DNA from: Planctomycetia bacterium
GTDB taxonomy: Bacteria; Planctomycetota; Planctomycetia; Pirellulales; S012-138
Assembly: GCA_016177915.1 (NCBI GenBank)
Contig: JACOUI010000379.1
Span: 1-47,722, forward strand
DNA: 47,722 nucleotides
Direction of reading: 5' to 3'
A program made the position numbers and the translations under genes. Shown here piece by piece: positions 16,838 through 25,893 of this stretch. A model generated the notes under the pieces. It was not told where the DNA came from and did not search any database. It saw only the letters and a list, made by a program, of their open reading frames with translations. Within the stretch, counting starts at the first letter, position 1, and each line of letters begins with the position of its first letter.

Positions 16838-19800
16838 TCACGGCGTCACCGACGGCCGAGCCGTCTCCTGCACCAGCGCCGGCGCCAGCCGCGCGAAGCG
16901 CTCTTGCAGCGACTGCACGGTCATCTCCTCGGTGCGCAAGGCTTCCATCGCCTTCACGGCCGCCTGCGCCGCCTGGATCGTCGTGATGCAGGGCACGCCG
17001 TAGATCACGGCCGCGGCGCGAATCTTCCCTTCGTCGGTCCGCGCCCCCTTGCCGCGCGGCGTATTGATGATCAGCTTCACGCGGCCGTCGATCAGGTAGT
17101 CGATGATATTTGGGTGCCCTTCCTGGATTTTCTTGAGGGAGGCGATGGGAACGCCGGCGGCCGCCAGCGCGAGCGCCGTGCCCTGCGTCGCCATCAGCTC
17201 CAGGCCCAATTCCACCAGCCGCCGGGCGAGATCGACCACTTGCTGCTTCGCCCGATCGCTGACGCTCAGGAAGATGTGTCCGGACGTGGGGAGGACCACA
17301 CCCGCCGCCACCTGGCTTTTGGCGAAGGCGATGGAAAACCGCTCGCTGATCCCCATCACCTCGCCCGTGCTGCGCATCTCCGGACCCAGCGCCGTATCGA
17401 CGCCGGTGAACTTGTTGAACGGAAACACGCTCTCCTTGATCGAGACATCGAGCGGCAAAGGCTCCTGCGTGAACCCCAGTTCCGCGAGCGAAAGCCCGGC
17501 CATCACCTTCGTGGCGATATTCGCCACGGAGACGCCCGTCGCCTTCGAGACGAACGGCACCGTGCGGCTGGCGCGCGGGTTGACTTCCAGGATGTACACC
17601 ACCGGCCGGTCGTTCTCGCGCTTGACGGCCATCTGCACGTTCATCAAGCCCTTCACGCCCAGCTTGAGGGCCAAAGCGTGCGTGGCCTCGCGGATTTCCT
17701 GCACGACGGGACCCGGCAGGCTGTAGGGCGGGATGACGCAGGCCGAGTCGCCGGAGTGCACGCCCGCCTCCTCGATGTGCTCCATGATGCCGGCAATGAC
17801 GACGGATTGGCCGTCGCAGACGGCGTCGACGTCCACCTCGGTCGCATCCTCCAGGAACCGGTCGATGAGCACCGGCTGGCCTTGCGAGGCCGCGAACGCC
17901 TCGCCCAAAAACCGTTCGAGCTGCGATTGGTCGTAACAGATTTCCATCGCCCGGCCGCCGAGCACGTAGCTCGGCCGCACGAGCACGGGGAATCCGACCT
18001 TCGCCGCCTCGGCCCGCGCCTGCTGCATCGTCCGCGCGATGCCGTTGGGCGGCTGCCGCAGGCCGAGTTGTTCCACAAGCTGTTGGAACTTTTCGCGGTC
18101 CTCGGCCGCTTCGATCGTGTCGACGCTCGTGCCGATGATCGGCGCACCCTGCGTAGCCAGCGCCCGGGCCAGGTTGAGCGGCGTCTGACCGCCAAACTGC
18201 ACGATCACGCCGATCGGCTCGATCCGGTCGCAGATGTTCAGCACGTCCTCCGTCGTCAGCGGCTCAAAGAAGAGGAGGTCGCTCGTGTCGTAATCGGTGC
18301 TGACGGTTTCGGGATTCGAGTTGACCATCACCGACTGGATGCCCATCTCGCGCAGGGCGAAGCTGGCATGGCAGCAGCAATAGTCGAACTCGATCCCCTG
18401 CCCGATGCGATTGGGCCCGCCCCCCAGGATGACGATCCGCTCCTTGCCGGGGATCTTTGCGGGCGTTTCGTCTTCCGCCTCGTAGGTCGAGTAGTAATAC
18501 GGCGTGTAGGCCTCGAACTCCGCGGCGCAAGTGTCGACGGCCTTGAACGTGGCCGTGATCCCCCGCCGCTTCCGCTCCTCGCGGACGGAAAACTCGTTGA
18601 CGCTGAAAATGTGCGAAAGCTGCCGGTCGGAAAAGCCGAATTGCTTGGCCTTGCGGAGCATCGCGTCGGACAGCGCCGACAGCGACGGCTGCCGCCGCAA
18701 TTCCTCCTCCATGTCCACGATCTCGGCCATGTTATCGAGGAACCACGGGTCGATCGCCGTCAGCTCGTGGATTTCCTGAAGCGTGAAGCCGGCCTTGAGG
18801 GCGTATCGAATGTAGAACGGCCGCTCCGCGTTCGGCACGGAGAGCTTGCTGCGGATTTCGTCGTCGGAAGGCTGCTCGGCCGTGCCCCAGAGGTCCTTCG
18901 AGTCGCTCCCCAGGCCGAAGCAGCCGATTTCCAGGCCCCGCAGCGCCTTTTGCAGCGACTCCTTGAACGTCCGCCCGATGGCCATCGTCTCGCCCACGCT
19001 TTTCATCTGCGTGGTGAGCGTGGGGTCGGCGTCGGGAAATTTCTCGAACGCGAACCGCGGCACCTTCGTCACGACGTAATCGATCGTCGGCTCGAAGCAG
19101 GCCTTCGTTTCCTTGGTGATGTCGTTGGGCAGCTCGTACAAGAGATACCCCACGGCCAGCTTCGCCGCGATCTTCGCGATCGGAAAGCCCGTCGCCTTCG
19201 AGGCCAAGGCGCTCGAGCGGCTGACGCGCGGGTTCATCTCGATGACGATCATCCGCCCCGTCTGCGGATGGACGGCGAACTGGATGTTCGAGCCTCCCGT
19301 CTCGACGCCGATCTCGCGGATCGCCGCCAGCGATGCGTCCCGCATCCGCTGATATTCCTTGTCGGAGAGCGTCTGCGCCGGGGCCACCGTGATCGAATCG
19401 CCCGTGTGGACGCCCATCGGGTCGAAGTTCTCGATCGAGCAGATGATGACGACGTTGTCGTCCCGGTCGCGCATCACCTCCATCTCGTACTCTTTCCAGC
19501 CGATGATCGCCTCCTCGATCAGCACCTGGCCCACGGGCGAGAAATCGAGACCCCGGCGGACGAGATTGTCAAAACCTTCCTTGTTGTACGCGATCGACGA
19601 GCCGGTCCCGCCCAGCGTAAAGCTCGGCCGCACCACCGCCGGCAGCCCGATCCACGACAAAACCTGCCGCGCCTCGTCGATCGACTTCACCGTCTGCCCG
19701 CGGCAGCATTCCAGGCCGATCCGCTCCATCGCCGCCTTGAACTGGTCGCGCTCTTCGGCCTTGGCGATGACCTCGGGCTTGGCGCCGATCATTTCGACGC

Positions 19801-20134
19801 CGTACTGATCAAGCACTCCGTGCCGCCAGAGGTCCATCGCCAGGTTGAGCCCCGTCTGCCCGCCGAGAGTGGGCAGCAGCGCGTCCGGCCGCTCCTTCTC
19901 GATCACCTTGGCCGCGATTTCCCAGGTGAGAGGCTCAATGTACGTGCGATGGGCCATCTTGGGGTCGGTCATGATCGTGGCTGGATTGGAATTGATCAGC
20001 ACGATCTCGTAACCTTCCTCGCGGAGGGCCTTGCAGGCCTGGGTGCCGGAATAATCGAACTCGCAGGCCTGGCCGATGACAATCGGCCCGGACCCGATGA
20101 GCATGATCTTCGAGATGTCGTTTCGTCGCGGCAC
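16838..20134 (-). CDS. carB: carbamoyl-phosphate synthase large subunit, 1098 aa
   Basis: The full-length CarB layout is present. The N-terminal half is the carboxyphosphate ATP-grasp domain beginning [20 protein letters not shown] (about 10-29), with [11 protein letters not shown] near 168. The second ATP-grasp half begins with [17 protein letters not shown] (about 572) and has [14 protein letters not shown] near 716. The C-terminal MGS-like allosteric domain (about 955-1098) contains [15 protein letters not shown]. The enzyme makes carbamoyl phosphate from bicarbonate, ammonia (from the CarA glutaminase) and two ATP, for pyrimidine and arginine synthesis. No carA is in the window. The start is a GTG at 20134. 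Length is close to the E. coli protein (1073). The upstream leader holds a strong hairpin and a TATAAT-type promoter. Confidence 0.97.
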   Translation of the reverse strand: MPRRNDISKIMLIGSGPIVIGQACEFDYSGTQACKALREEGYEIVLINSNPATIMTDPKMAHRTYIEPLTWEIAAKVIEKERPDALLPTLGGQTGLNLAMDLWRHGVLDQYGVEMIGAKPEVIAKAEERDQFKAAMERIGLECCRGQTVKSIDEARQVLSWIGLPAVVRPSFTLGGTGSSIAYNKEGFDNLVRRGLDFSPVGQVLIEEAIIGWKEYEMEVMRDRDDNVVIICSIENFDPMGVHTGDSITVAPAQTLSDKEYQRMRDASLAAIREIGVETGGSNIQFAVHPQTGRMIVIEMNPRVSRSSALASKATGFPIAKIAAKLAVGYLLYELPNDITKETKACFEPTIDYVVTKVPRFAFEKFPDADPTLTTQMKSVGETMAIGRTFKESLQKALRGLEIGCFGLGSDSKDLWGTAEQPSDDEIRSKLSVPNAERPFYIRYALKAGFTLQEIHELTAIDPWFLDNMAEIVDMEEELRRQPSLSALSDAMLRKAKQFGFSDRQLSHIFSVNEFSVREERKRRGITATFKAVDTCAAEFEAYTPYYYSTYEAEDETPAKIPGKERIVILGGGPNRIGQGIEFDYCCCHASFALREMGIQSVMVNSNPETVSTDYDTSDLLFFEPLTTEDVLNICDRIEPIGVIVQFGGQTPLNLARALATQGAPIIGTSVDTIEAAEDREKFQQLVEQLGLRQPPNGIARTMQQARAEAAKVGFPVLVRPSYVLGGRAMEICYDQSQLERFLGEAFAASQGQPVLIDRFLEDATEVDVDAVCDGQSVVIAGIMEHIEEAGVHSGDSACVIPPYSLPGPVVQEIREATHALALKLGVKGLMNVQMAVKRENDRPVVYILEVNPRASRTVPFVSKATGVSVANIATKVMAGLSLAELGFTQEPLPLDVSIKESVFPFNKFTGVDTALGPEMRSTGEVMGISERFSIAFAKSQVAAGVVLPTSGHIFLSVSDRAKQQVVDLARRLVELGLELMATQGTALALAAAGVPIASLKKIQEGHPNIIDYLIDGRVKLIINTPRGKGARTDEGKIRAAAVIYGVPCITTIQAAQAAVKAMEALRTEEMTVQSLQERFARLAPALVQETARPSVTP

Positions 20135-20158
20135 GATTTCTCTGGGTCTGCGTTATCT

Positions 20159-20214
20159 CCCTCCCCCTTGTGGGGGAGGGTTGGGGTGGGGGTGTTGGGT
20201 GGGGGGTTGTCAGT
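20159..20214. repeat. CCCTCCCCC hairpin plus G-run in the carB leader
   Basis: CCCTCCCCC (20159-20167), a TTGT loop and GGGGGAGGG (20172-20180) form a perfect 9-bp stem 25 bases upstream of the carB GTG. It is followed on the plus strand by several runs of three to six G up to about 20214, which could form a G-quadruplex. The sequence resembles a widespread bacterial repeat, so a regulatory role in carB is only a possibility. Confidence 0.55.
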
Positions 20215-20291
20215 GGGTGGCACGCCCTTAGGTACTCCGCAGGGCGTCCGTGCGTCTGGCGTCTGGGGGAGTGCGTATAAAATTGCTCGAA

Positions 20292-20318
20292 ATTATAACC
20301 CGGCTGGGGGCATTGCAA
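20292..20318 (-). promoter_or_regulatory. probable sigma-70-type promoter for carB
   Basis: On the minus strand a perfect TATAAT lies at 20297-20292, with TTGCAA at 20318-20313 upstream. The spacer is 15 bases, shorter than ideal. It would give a leader of about 150 bases before the carB GTG, including the G/C hairpin. Confidence 0.4.
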
Positions 20319-20545
20319 GAGGCAGCACCGCCTTGCGTCCCCAAGACCATTATCGCCGCCAGCCAGCGAACGCAAAGCGGCCGTCGCGCCAACGGCTGGG
20401 GACGAAGGTTGTTGGAAGGAGCAAGGCGACCGTAGAATTCGGATGGCACGCACAGCCTCAGCGTGTAAAATGGAGTGGCGGTCCCCGTTAGGCCGATGAG
20501 AAAAATGGCAATTCTGGTCAGGTCCTAGAAATCGCCTGAAAGCCA

Positions 20546-20779
20546 ATGTCCTGCCTTTCCGAAGCCGACGCGTTTGCACTTTACTCCTGCCACGGCGAGG
20601 TGTGGCGCGCGCTTTCCGCCGACGACCGGTGCTTTTGGAGCGATGAGATTAAGGCCGGGCCGACGAATCTCACCCAGGAGTTCGTCTTCGCGCCGCACGT
20701 CGTCCATCTCGAAAACGGCGCCGAAGCGCTCATCGCCCGCGCCACCGACGCGGTTCGAAAAGCCACAGCGACCAACTAG
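20546..20779 (+). CDS. hypothetical protein, 77 aa (N-terminal part of a possibly split gene)
   Basis: The ATG at 20546 opens a frame with consistent codon use and a plausible globular composition (LTQEFVFAPHVVHLENGAE, ATDAVRKA). No family is recognised. The frame ends at a TAG (20777-20779), and the same frame continues open for 121 more codons, so this may be the first part of a single gene broken by an amber codon, or one of two small genes. Antisense frames exist over the same DNA but look like shadows. Confidence 0.4.
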   Translation: MSCLSEADAFALYSCHGEVWRALSADDRCFWSDEIKAGPTNLTQEFVFAPHVVHLENGAEALIARATDAVRKATATN

Positions 20780-20794
20780 CGATCGCCACGCTCT

Positions 20795-21142
20795 GTGCAG
20801 CGCGACGTTCCGTTGGTCTGGAGCGACGGCAGCATCACGCGCGTCCTTGATACTTCGTTGAGCGCTGAAGCCAAGACGCTGGTTGTGCTGTTTCACAGCC
20901 ATCCCGACGCGATGACTGATGTGGGCCTTCAGCAAGCGGTCGAGTACTCAGCAATCAGAAAGTATAAGGCGAATGTCCTGCGGCCGCTTCACAGGCACGC
21001 CAAAGTCGACTACCGCGACAGCTTGGTCAGGCTGCTGCCACCTGGCATCCAGGCGGCAGTCGAAATCGCAAAGAGTTCGCGAGCCGGCAACACCCCTCGC
21101 GATCCATCTGCGGCAGGACTGTCCGTCGGGCAAGTTGCTTAG
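20795..21142 (+). CDS. hypothetical protein, 115 aa (possible C-terminal part of a split gene)
   Basis: A GTG at 20795 opens this frame 15 bases after, and in frame with, the TAG ending the previous frame. The sequence is moderately less GC-rich than the neighbours and has a sensible composition (LVVLFHSHPDAMTDVGLQQAVEY, RLLPPGIQAAVEIA). No domain is recognised and no Shine-Dalgarno sequence is obvious. It ends 78 bases before mfd on the same strand. Confidence 0.4.
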   Translation: MQRDVPLVWSDGSITRVLDTSLSAEAKTLVVLFHSHPDAMTDVGLQQAVEYSAIRKYKANVLRPLHRHAKVDYRDSLVRLLPPGIQAAVEIAKSSRAGNTPRDPSAAGLSVGQVA

Positions 21143-21220
21143 GGCTACGCTCACGGTTTCTGTTGCGCTCGCATCTCGCCTTTCCCCCCTCGCCCCATCG
21201 CGATATCATTCCGGCGCACG

Positions 21221-24200
21221 ATGGCCCTTGCACCAAGTGCCGCGCAGGATGCGTCCGGGCAGTTGAAGGAACTCGCCGGACGGTTGACAGCGCTAGCGGG
21301 CTTCGCCGACGTGATCGCCGCACTGAAGGCGGGACACGGGGCGACGTTCGACGGCGTATGGGGATCGTCTTGCGCGCTCGTGGCCGCGGCCCTCGAACCG
21401 CACGTCGCCCGCTCCCTCGTCGTCGTCTGCCCGCACCCCGGCGACGTCGATTCGTTCTGCGACGACCTGGCGGTCTTCTCGCCGCTTGCGGCCGAGCGGT
21501 TCCCCGCCTGGGAAACGACCTCGCGCGAAGTCCTCCTCCACGACGAGGTCTACGGCGAGCGGCTGCGGGTGCTGAAGCGACTCTCCGAGGGCGACTTTCC
21601 GCGGTTTCTCGTGACCAGCGTCCAGAGCCTGATGCAGGGCGCCCCGCCGCCCGCGGCCGTGCGCGAGAGCACGCGCGTCGTCCGCGTGGGCGAGACGCTT
21701 GACGTCGATGAGCTGGCCGCCTGGCTTGTCGCACGAGGGTTCACAAACACCACGGCCGTCGAGCTGCCGGGCGAGTTCTCGCGCCGCGGCGGAATCGTCG
21801 ATCTCTTCGTCGCCGACTGGCAGGAGCCGGTGCGCGTGGAACTCTTCGGCGACCTGGTAGAGTCGATCCGCCGATTCGACATCTCCAGCCAGCGCAGCCT
21901 GGCCCGCGAACATGAGATTGCGCTCACCGCCCTGCCGGCCGAGGGCATCGACCGCGATCACGTCACTTCCTACATGCCCCCGGGCACTTGGTTCCTGCTG
22001 CAAGAGCCGCACGAGCAGCGCGAAGAGGCCCGCCGCTACAAGGACCGCCTCGACCAGCCCGGCGACGCGCATGACCTGGACGAGGTCCTGAAAAACGTCT
22101 TCCGCTTCCCGTCGATCACGGCCGAGAGCATTTCGGCGGGGACGTTCGAGGCCGCCTGCCGGCTGCCGGTGGAGACGGTCGAGCAGTTCAGCGGCGACGT
22201 GGCCAAGGTGAAGAAGGAGCTGGACGCCGCCGCCGCCGGCCAGGAAGTGTTCATCGTCTGCCAGACGCAGGCTGAGGCCCAGCGGCTGGGCGAAGTCTTT
22301 GCCGGCTCGGACCTGGCTACATCAGGTCACCTCCATTTTCCCGTCGGCCGGCTGCAAGCGGGCTTTCGGCTCACGACCGAGAAGATCGCCATCATCAGCG
22401 GCGCGGAGCTGTTTCACCGGGTGGACGTGCAACGCCAGGCCGGCCGCCGCCTGGGCCGGGCGATCGACAGCTTCCTCGAGCTGCACGAAGGCGACCTCGT
22501 CGTTCACGTCGCCCACGGCATCGCCCGGTTCCTCGGCCTGCGGCTGATGGACAAGGCGGGCATCGTCGAAGAGCACCTGGAGCTGGAATTCGACGGCGGG
22601 ACGAAGATTTACGTCCCCAGCAGCAAGATCGAGCTGGTGCAAAAGTACGTCGGCGCCAGCAAGGCCCGGCCGTCGCTGGCGCGCATCGGCGGCAAGACCT
22701 GGGTCCGCCAGAAGCAGCAGGCCGAGCAGGCCGCGATCGACCTGGCGGCGGAAATGCTCGACCTGCAAGCGCGGCGGGCGTCGCAGGCGGGCGTGGCCTT
22801 TCCGCCCGACTCGGAATGGCAGCGCGAGTTCGAGGCCTCGTTCCCTTACAACGAAACGCGCGACCAGACGAAAACGATGGTCGCCATCAAGGCCGACATG
22901 CTCCGCCCCCAGCCGATGGACCGCCTCATCTGCGGCGACGTGGGCTACGGCAAGACGGAGCTGGCGATCCGGGCCGCGTTCAAGGCCGTCGACAGCGGCC
23001 ATCAGGTGGCCGTGCTCGTGCCGACGACCGTCCTGGCCGAGCAGCATTTCCGCACGTTCACCGGCCGCATGGCGGAGTATCCCTTTTCGATCGGCCGCTT
23101 AAGCCGGTTTTGCTCGGTCAGGGAGGAGCGCGAAATCCTGGAGGGGGCGCAAAGCGGCAAGATCGACATCATCATCGGCACGCACCGGCTGGCGCAGCCG
23201 GACGTACACTTCCGCGACCTGGGCCTGCTCATCATCGACGAGGAGCAGCGCTTCGGCGTGGACGTGAAGGAGCGGCTGAAAAAAATCCGCGAGCTGGTCG
23301 ACGTGCTCACGCTCACGGCGACCCCCATCCCGCGCACACTTCACATGGCCCTCCTCGGCCTGCGCGACATCTCGAACCTGGAGACGGCGCCGGCCGACCG
23401 GCAGCCCGTCGAGACGCACGTCTCGCGCTTCGACGCGAACCTGGTGCGGCACGCGGTCCTGCGCGAGCTGAACCGTGGCGGGCAGATTTTCTTCGTCCAC
23501 AACCGTGTGGAGGACATCGAGGAGGTCGCCAAGCGCCTGCGGCAGGTCGTGCCCGAGGCGCGCCTGGAGATCGGCCACGGCCAGATGCCGGACCACGAGC
23601 TGGAGCAAGTCATGCTCCGCTTCGTGAATCACAAGTTCGATCTCCTCTTGTCGACGACGATCATCGAGAGCGGACTGGACATCCCGTCGGCCAACACGAT
23701 CTTCATCAACGAGGCCGACCGCTACGGCCTGGCCGACATGCACCAGCTTCGCGGCCGCGTGGGGCGCTACAAGCACCGAGCGTATTGCTATCTGCTCTTG
23801 GACCCGAACAAGAGCATCGCCCCGATTGCGGCCCGGCGATTGCGGGCGATCGAGGAGTTCAAGCACATGGGGGCGGGGTTTGCCGTCGCCATGCGCGATT
23901 TGGAAATCCGCGGCGCGGGGAACATTTTGGGGACGGAGCAGAGCGGGCACATCAACGCCGTGGGCTACGAGCTGTATTGCCTGCTGCTGGAGCAATCGGT
24001 GCGGCGCTTGCAGCACCAGCCGCCGAAGGTGTCGGTCGATGTGACGCTCAACCTGCCCGGCGAGGGCTACATCCCGCGGCAGTACGTGCCCGACCTGCGG
24101 ATGAAGATCGACCTCTATCGCCGGCTCGCGCGGCTGCAAAGCGAGGAGGAGCTGGCGGAGATGCGGGCGGAGCTTGTCGACCGGTTCGGGGCGCTGCCGG

Positions 24201-24484
24201 AGGCCGTCGAGCGGCTTTGGGACCGGATGCGGCTACGGATCATGGCCCACCGCTGGCAGATCCACACGATCCGCGTCGAGGACAAGTACCTGGTGCTGGG
24301 CTACGCCTCGCGGTCGCGGATCGAGGAGCTGGCGCGCAAGCACGCGGGCAGGGTGCGAATTGTGGACGACCGGTTCGCGTACGTGGAGCTGCAGGCAGGC
24401 GCGAAGGCAGGCACGGCGGAGGACGGGCTTTTGCAGCCGGCGGGGCTGGCGGAGACGGCGGAATCGCTGTTGCGGGTGGCCTAG
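21221..24484 (+). CDS. mfd: transcription-repair coupling factor, 1087 aa
   Basis: The domain order is that of Mfd. A UvrB-like N-terminal region with a degenerate P-loop (WGSSCALVAA) comes first, then the RRGGIVDLF block (about 187-195). The RNA-polymerase-interacting domain contains DLVVHVAHGIARFLGL (about 425-440). The SF2 translocase follows, with Walker A GDVGYGKTE near 571-579, the IIDEEQRFG box near 671-679, the LTATPIPRTL motif III and the FINEADRYGLADMHQLRGRVGR motif VI region, and then the C-terminal TRCF domain. Mfd removes stalled RNA polymerase at lesions and recruits UvrA. The ATG at 21221 fits the family start; length is slightly shorter than E. coli (1148). It appears monocistronic, with short repeats downstream. 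Confidence 0.96.
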   Translation: MALAPSAAQDASGQLKELAGRLTALAGFADVIAALKAGHGATFDGVWGSSCALVAAALEPHVARSLVVVCPHPGDVDSFCDDLAVFSPLAAERFPAWETTSREVLLHDEVYGERLRVLKRLSEGDFPRFLVTSVQSLMQGAPPPAAVRESTRVVRVGETLDVDELAAWLVARGFTNTTAVELPGEFSRRGGIVDLFVADWQEPVRVELFGDLVESIRRFDISSQRSLAREHEIALTALPAEGIDRDHVTSYMPPGTWFLLQEPHEQREEARRYKDRLDQPGDAHDLDEVLKNVFRFPSITAESISAGTFEAACRLPVETVEQFSGDVAKVKKELDAAAAGQEVFIVCQTQAEAQRLGEVFAGSDLATSGHLHFPVGRLQAGFRLTTEKIAIISGAELFHRVDVQRQAGRRLGRAIDSFLELHEGDLVVHVAHGIARFLGLRLMDKAGIVEEHLELEFDGGTKIYVPSSKIELVQKYVGASKARPSLARIGGKTWVRQKQQAEQAAIDLAAEMLDLQARRASQAGVAFPPDSEWQREFEASFPYNETRDQTKTMVAIKADMLRPQPMDRLICGDVGYGKTELAIRAAFKAVDSGHQVAVLVPTTVLAEQHFRTFTGRMAEYPFSIGRLSRFCSVREEREILEGAQSGKIDIIIGTHRLAQPDVHFRDLGLLIIDEEQRFGVDVKERLKKIRELVDVLTLTATPIPRTLHMALLGLRDISNLETAPADRQPVETHVSRFDANLVRHAVLRELNRGGQIFFVHNRVEDIEEVAKRLRQVVPEARLEIGHGQMPDHELEQVMLRFVNHKFDLLLSTTIIESGLDIPSANTIFINEADRYGLADMHQLRGRVGRYKHRAYCYLLLDPNKSIAPIAARRLRAIEEFKHMGAGFAVAMRDLEIRGAGNILGTEQSGHINAVGYELYCLLLEQSVRRLQHQPPKVSVDVTLNLPGEGYIPRQYVPDLRMKIDLYRRLARLQSEEELAEMRAELVDRFGALPEAVERLWDRMRLRIMAHRWQIHTIRVEDKYLVLGYASRSRIEELARKHAGRVRIVDDRFAYVELQAGAKAGTAEDGLLQPAGLAETAESLLRVA

Positions 24485-24510
24485 GGGCGTTCCTATAATC
24501 TCGCCCCATT

Positions 24511-24621
24511 GTTCGTAGTGACCCGCATTCATGCGGTCGCATCGTTCGCATTTAGGCGGTCACTGCGACTGAAAGGACCGCATGAATGCGGTCACTACGA
24601 ACGAATGCGGTCACTACGAAC
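24511..24621. repeat. inverted/tandem repeat GTTCGTAGTGACCGCATTCATGCGGTC
   Basis: The left arm GTTCGTAGTGACCCGCATTC (24511) extends to ATGCGGTC. It is matched by an inverted right arm (24576-24602) reading GACCGCATGAATGCGGTCAC then TACGAAC. A second, shorter copy of the right arm follows at 24603-24621. Between the arms (24539-24575) is a diverged partial copy. The whole is a palindromic, MITE/REP-like unit between mfd and the foldase gene. A TATAAT at 24494-24499, just before the left arm, could be a promoter -10 box, but no -35 box is clear. Confidence 0.8.
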
Positions 24622-24702
24622 AAAGACCCCTCGCTTCGCGTCAACTTGCCTTTGGCATGTGCCGATCTTGATGTCGGGCTTTTGCCGCTTGGAACCTTCG
24701 GC

Positions 24703-25776
24703 ATGAAACTGCGCCTGTTACCATCGTGCATGCTGGCGGCATTGCTGGCGCTGGGGCTTTCGTGCCTGGGCGCAGGGCGGCTGGCCGCGGAGCCGCCGGT
24801 GCTGGGAAACGGCGATCAAATCGTCGGCGGCGTCGGGCAGGAGGTCGTGCTGCTCAGCGACGTTTTGCCGCAGGTCGAGGCCACGCTCAAGCAGAACGGC
24901 ATCGACGAAAAAACGCCGGACTACCAGAAGATTCGCGCGGCCGTCGTGCAGCGGGCGATCCAGCCCGTCCTGCAGCGCAAGATGGTGCTGGCGGCGATCC
25001 GGCGCAAGCTGCCGGCGGAGGCGATGGAGAGCATCTTCAAGCAGATCGAAGCGTGGGACTTCGAGAAGCGCGAGGTCCCGCGGCTGATGAAGGAGCTGGG
25101 CGTTTCCACGCGCATCGAGCTGATCCGCGCCATGGAACTCCGCGGCACGGCGCTGAAACAGTACAAGCAGGACTACATGGAGGCGATGCTGGCCGCGGAA
25201 TGGATCAAGGAGCAGACGAAGAAGGAAGACTCGATCACGCACGAGCAGATGCTGAAATATTACTTCGACAACTTGCCGCAGTTCGAGTTCCCCGCCAAGG
25301 CCCGCTGGGAGCAGCTCACGGTGGAGTTCGGCGCGAAGCGGACGAAGAAGGAGGCCTACGGCCGGTTGGCGGCGATGGGAAACGACGTGTTAATCAGACG
25401 TGTCCCGCTTGCCGAAGTGGCCAAAAAGGCCTCGGAGGAGCCGCTGGCGACCGAGGGCGGCTATCACGATTGGACCAGCAAGAACAGCCTGGCCTCGAAG
25501 GTCCTCGACCGGGCGGTCTTTTCGCTCGACGCGGGGAAGTTGAGCGACATCATCGAGGACGAGTCCGCGTTTCACATCGTGCGGATCATCGAGCGCCGGG
25601 CGGCCGGACGCACGCCGTTTGCCGAAGCGCAGGTCGAGATCAAAAAGACGCTGCAAAAAGAGGCCAAGGCGCAGCGGCAGAAGGCATACGTCGAAAAGCT
25701 GATGGCGGAATGGACGGTGTGGACGATCTTCGACGAAGCGCCGCAGACGGCCGTCGTCCCGCAGACGCAGCGCTGA
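24703..25776 (+). CDS. SurA/parvulin-like peptidyl-prolyl isomerase, exported, 357 aa
   Basis: I chose the ATG at 24703 because it starts a clean Sec signal peptide (MKLRLLPSCMLAALLALGLS, cleavage near AAEPP). An upstream frame from 24586 would translate the repeat. The N-terminal part (about 40-200) is helical, of the SurA chaperone type (VLLSDVLPQVEATLKQNGID). A parvulin (PpiC) domain at about 205-320 includes LAEVAKKASEEP, a GGYHDW segment and FHIVRIIERR. The role is periplasmic or paryphoplasmic folding of exported and outer-membrane proteins, which fits the beta-barrel-like proteins encoded just downstream. Several standard parvulin residues look divergent, so isomerase activity is not certain. 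Confidence 0.8.
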   Translation: MKLRLLPSCMLAALLALGLSCLGAGRLAAEPPVLGNGDQIVGGVGQEVVLLSDVLPQVEATLKQNGIDEKTPDYQKIRAAVVQRAIQPVLQRKMVLAAIRRKLPAEAMESIFKQIEAWDFEKREVPRLMKELGVSTRIELIRAMELRGTALKQYKQDYMEAMLAAEWIKEQTKKEDSITHEQMLKYYFDNLPQFEFPAKARWEQLTVEFGAKRTKKEAYGRLAAMGNDVLIRRVPLAEVAKKASEEPLATEGGYHDWTSKNSLASKVLDRAVFSLDAGKLSDIIEDESAFHIVRIIERRAAGRTPFAEAQVEIKKTLQKEAKAQRQKAYVEKLMAEWTVWTIFDEAPQTAVVPQTQR

Positions 25777-25893
25777 GCATGCCATCTCTGCCAGCGCCAG
25801 CACTCGCAAAGCGGCCTTGACATCTCCCCCCGCCGCCGTGTACGACCGCGACCCCTTGTCCCTGTCCTTTTCCGTCCGCTTCGCGGTAACGAC

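Larger units (their letters stand above)
20135..20545. other. 411-base intergenic region between carB and the next plus-strand frame
   Basis: The region contains the carB leader hairpin (20159-20180), a G-rich run to about 20214, a likely carB promoter (20292-20318) and, near 20499-20527, a motif reading AAAAATGGCAATTCTGGTCA on the plus strand. That last motif is similar in style to the A/T-rich scar at 783-810, though not identical. Frames crossing the region on both strands show no domain. I see no gene here. Confidence 0.45.

Noticed and set aside
16904-20491. A 1195-codon open frame antisense to carB on the plus strand
   Set aside because: It mirrors a well-supported carB frame, is His/Arg/Asp-rich with no domain, and such long antisense frames are expected at this GC content.
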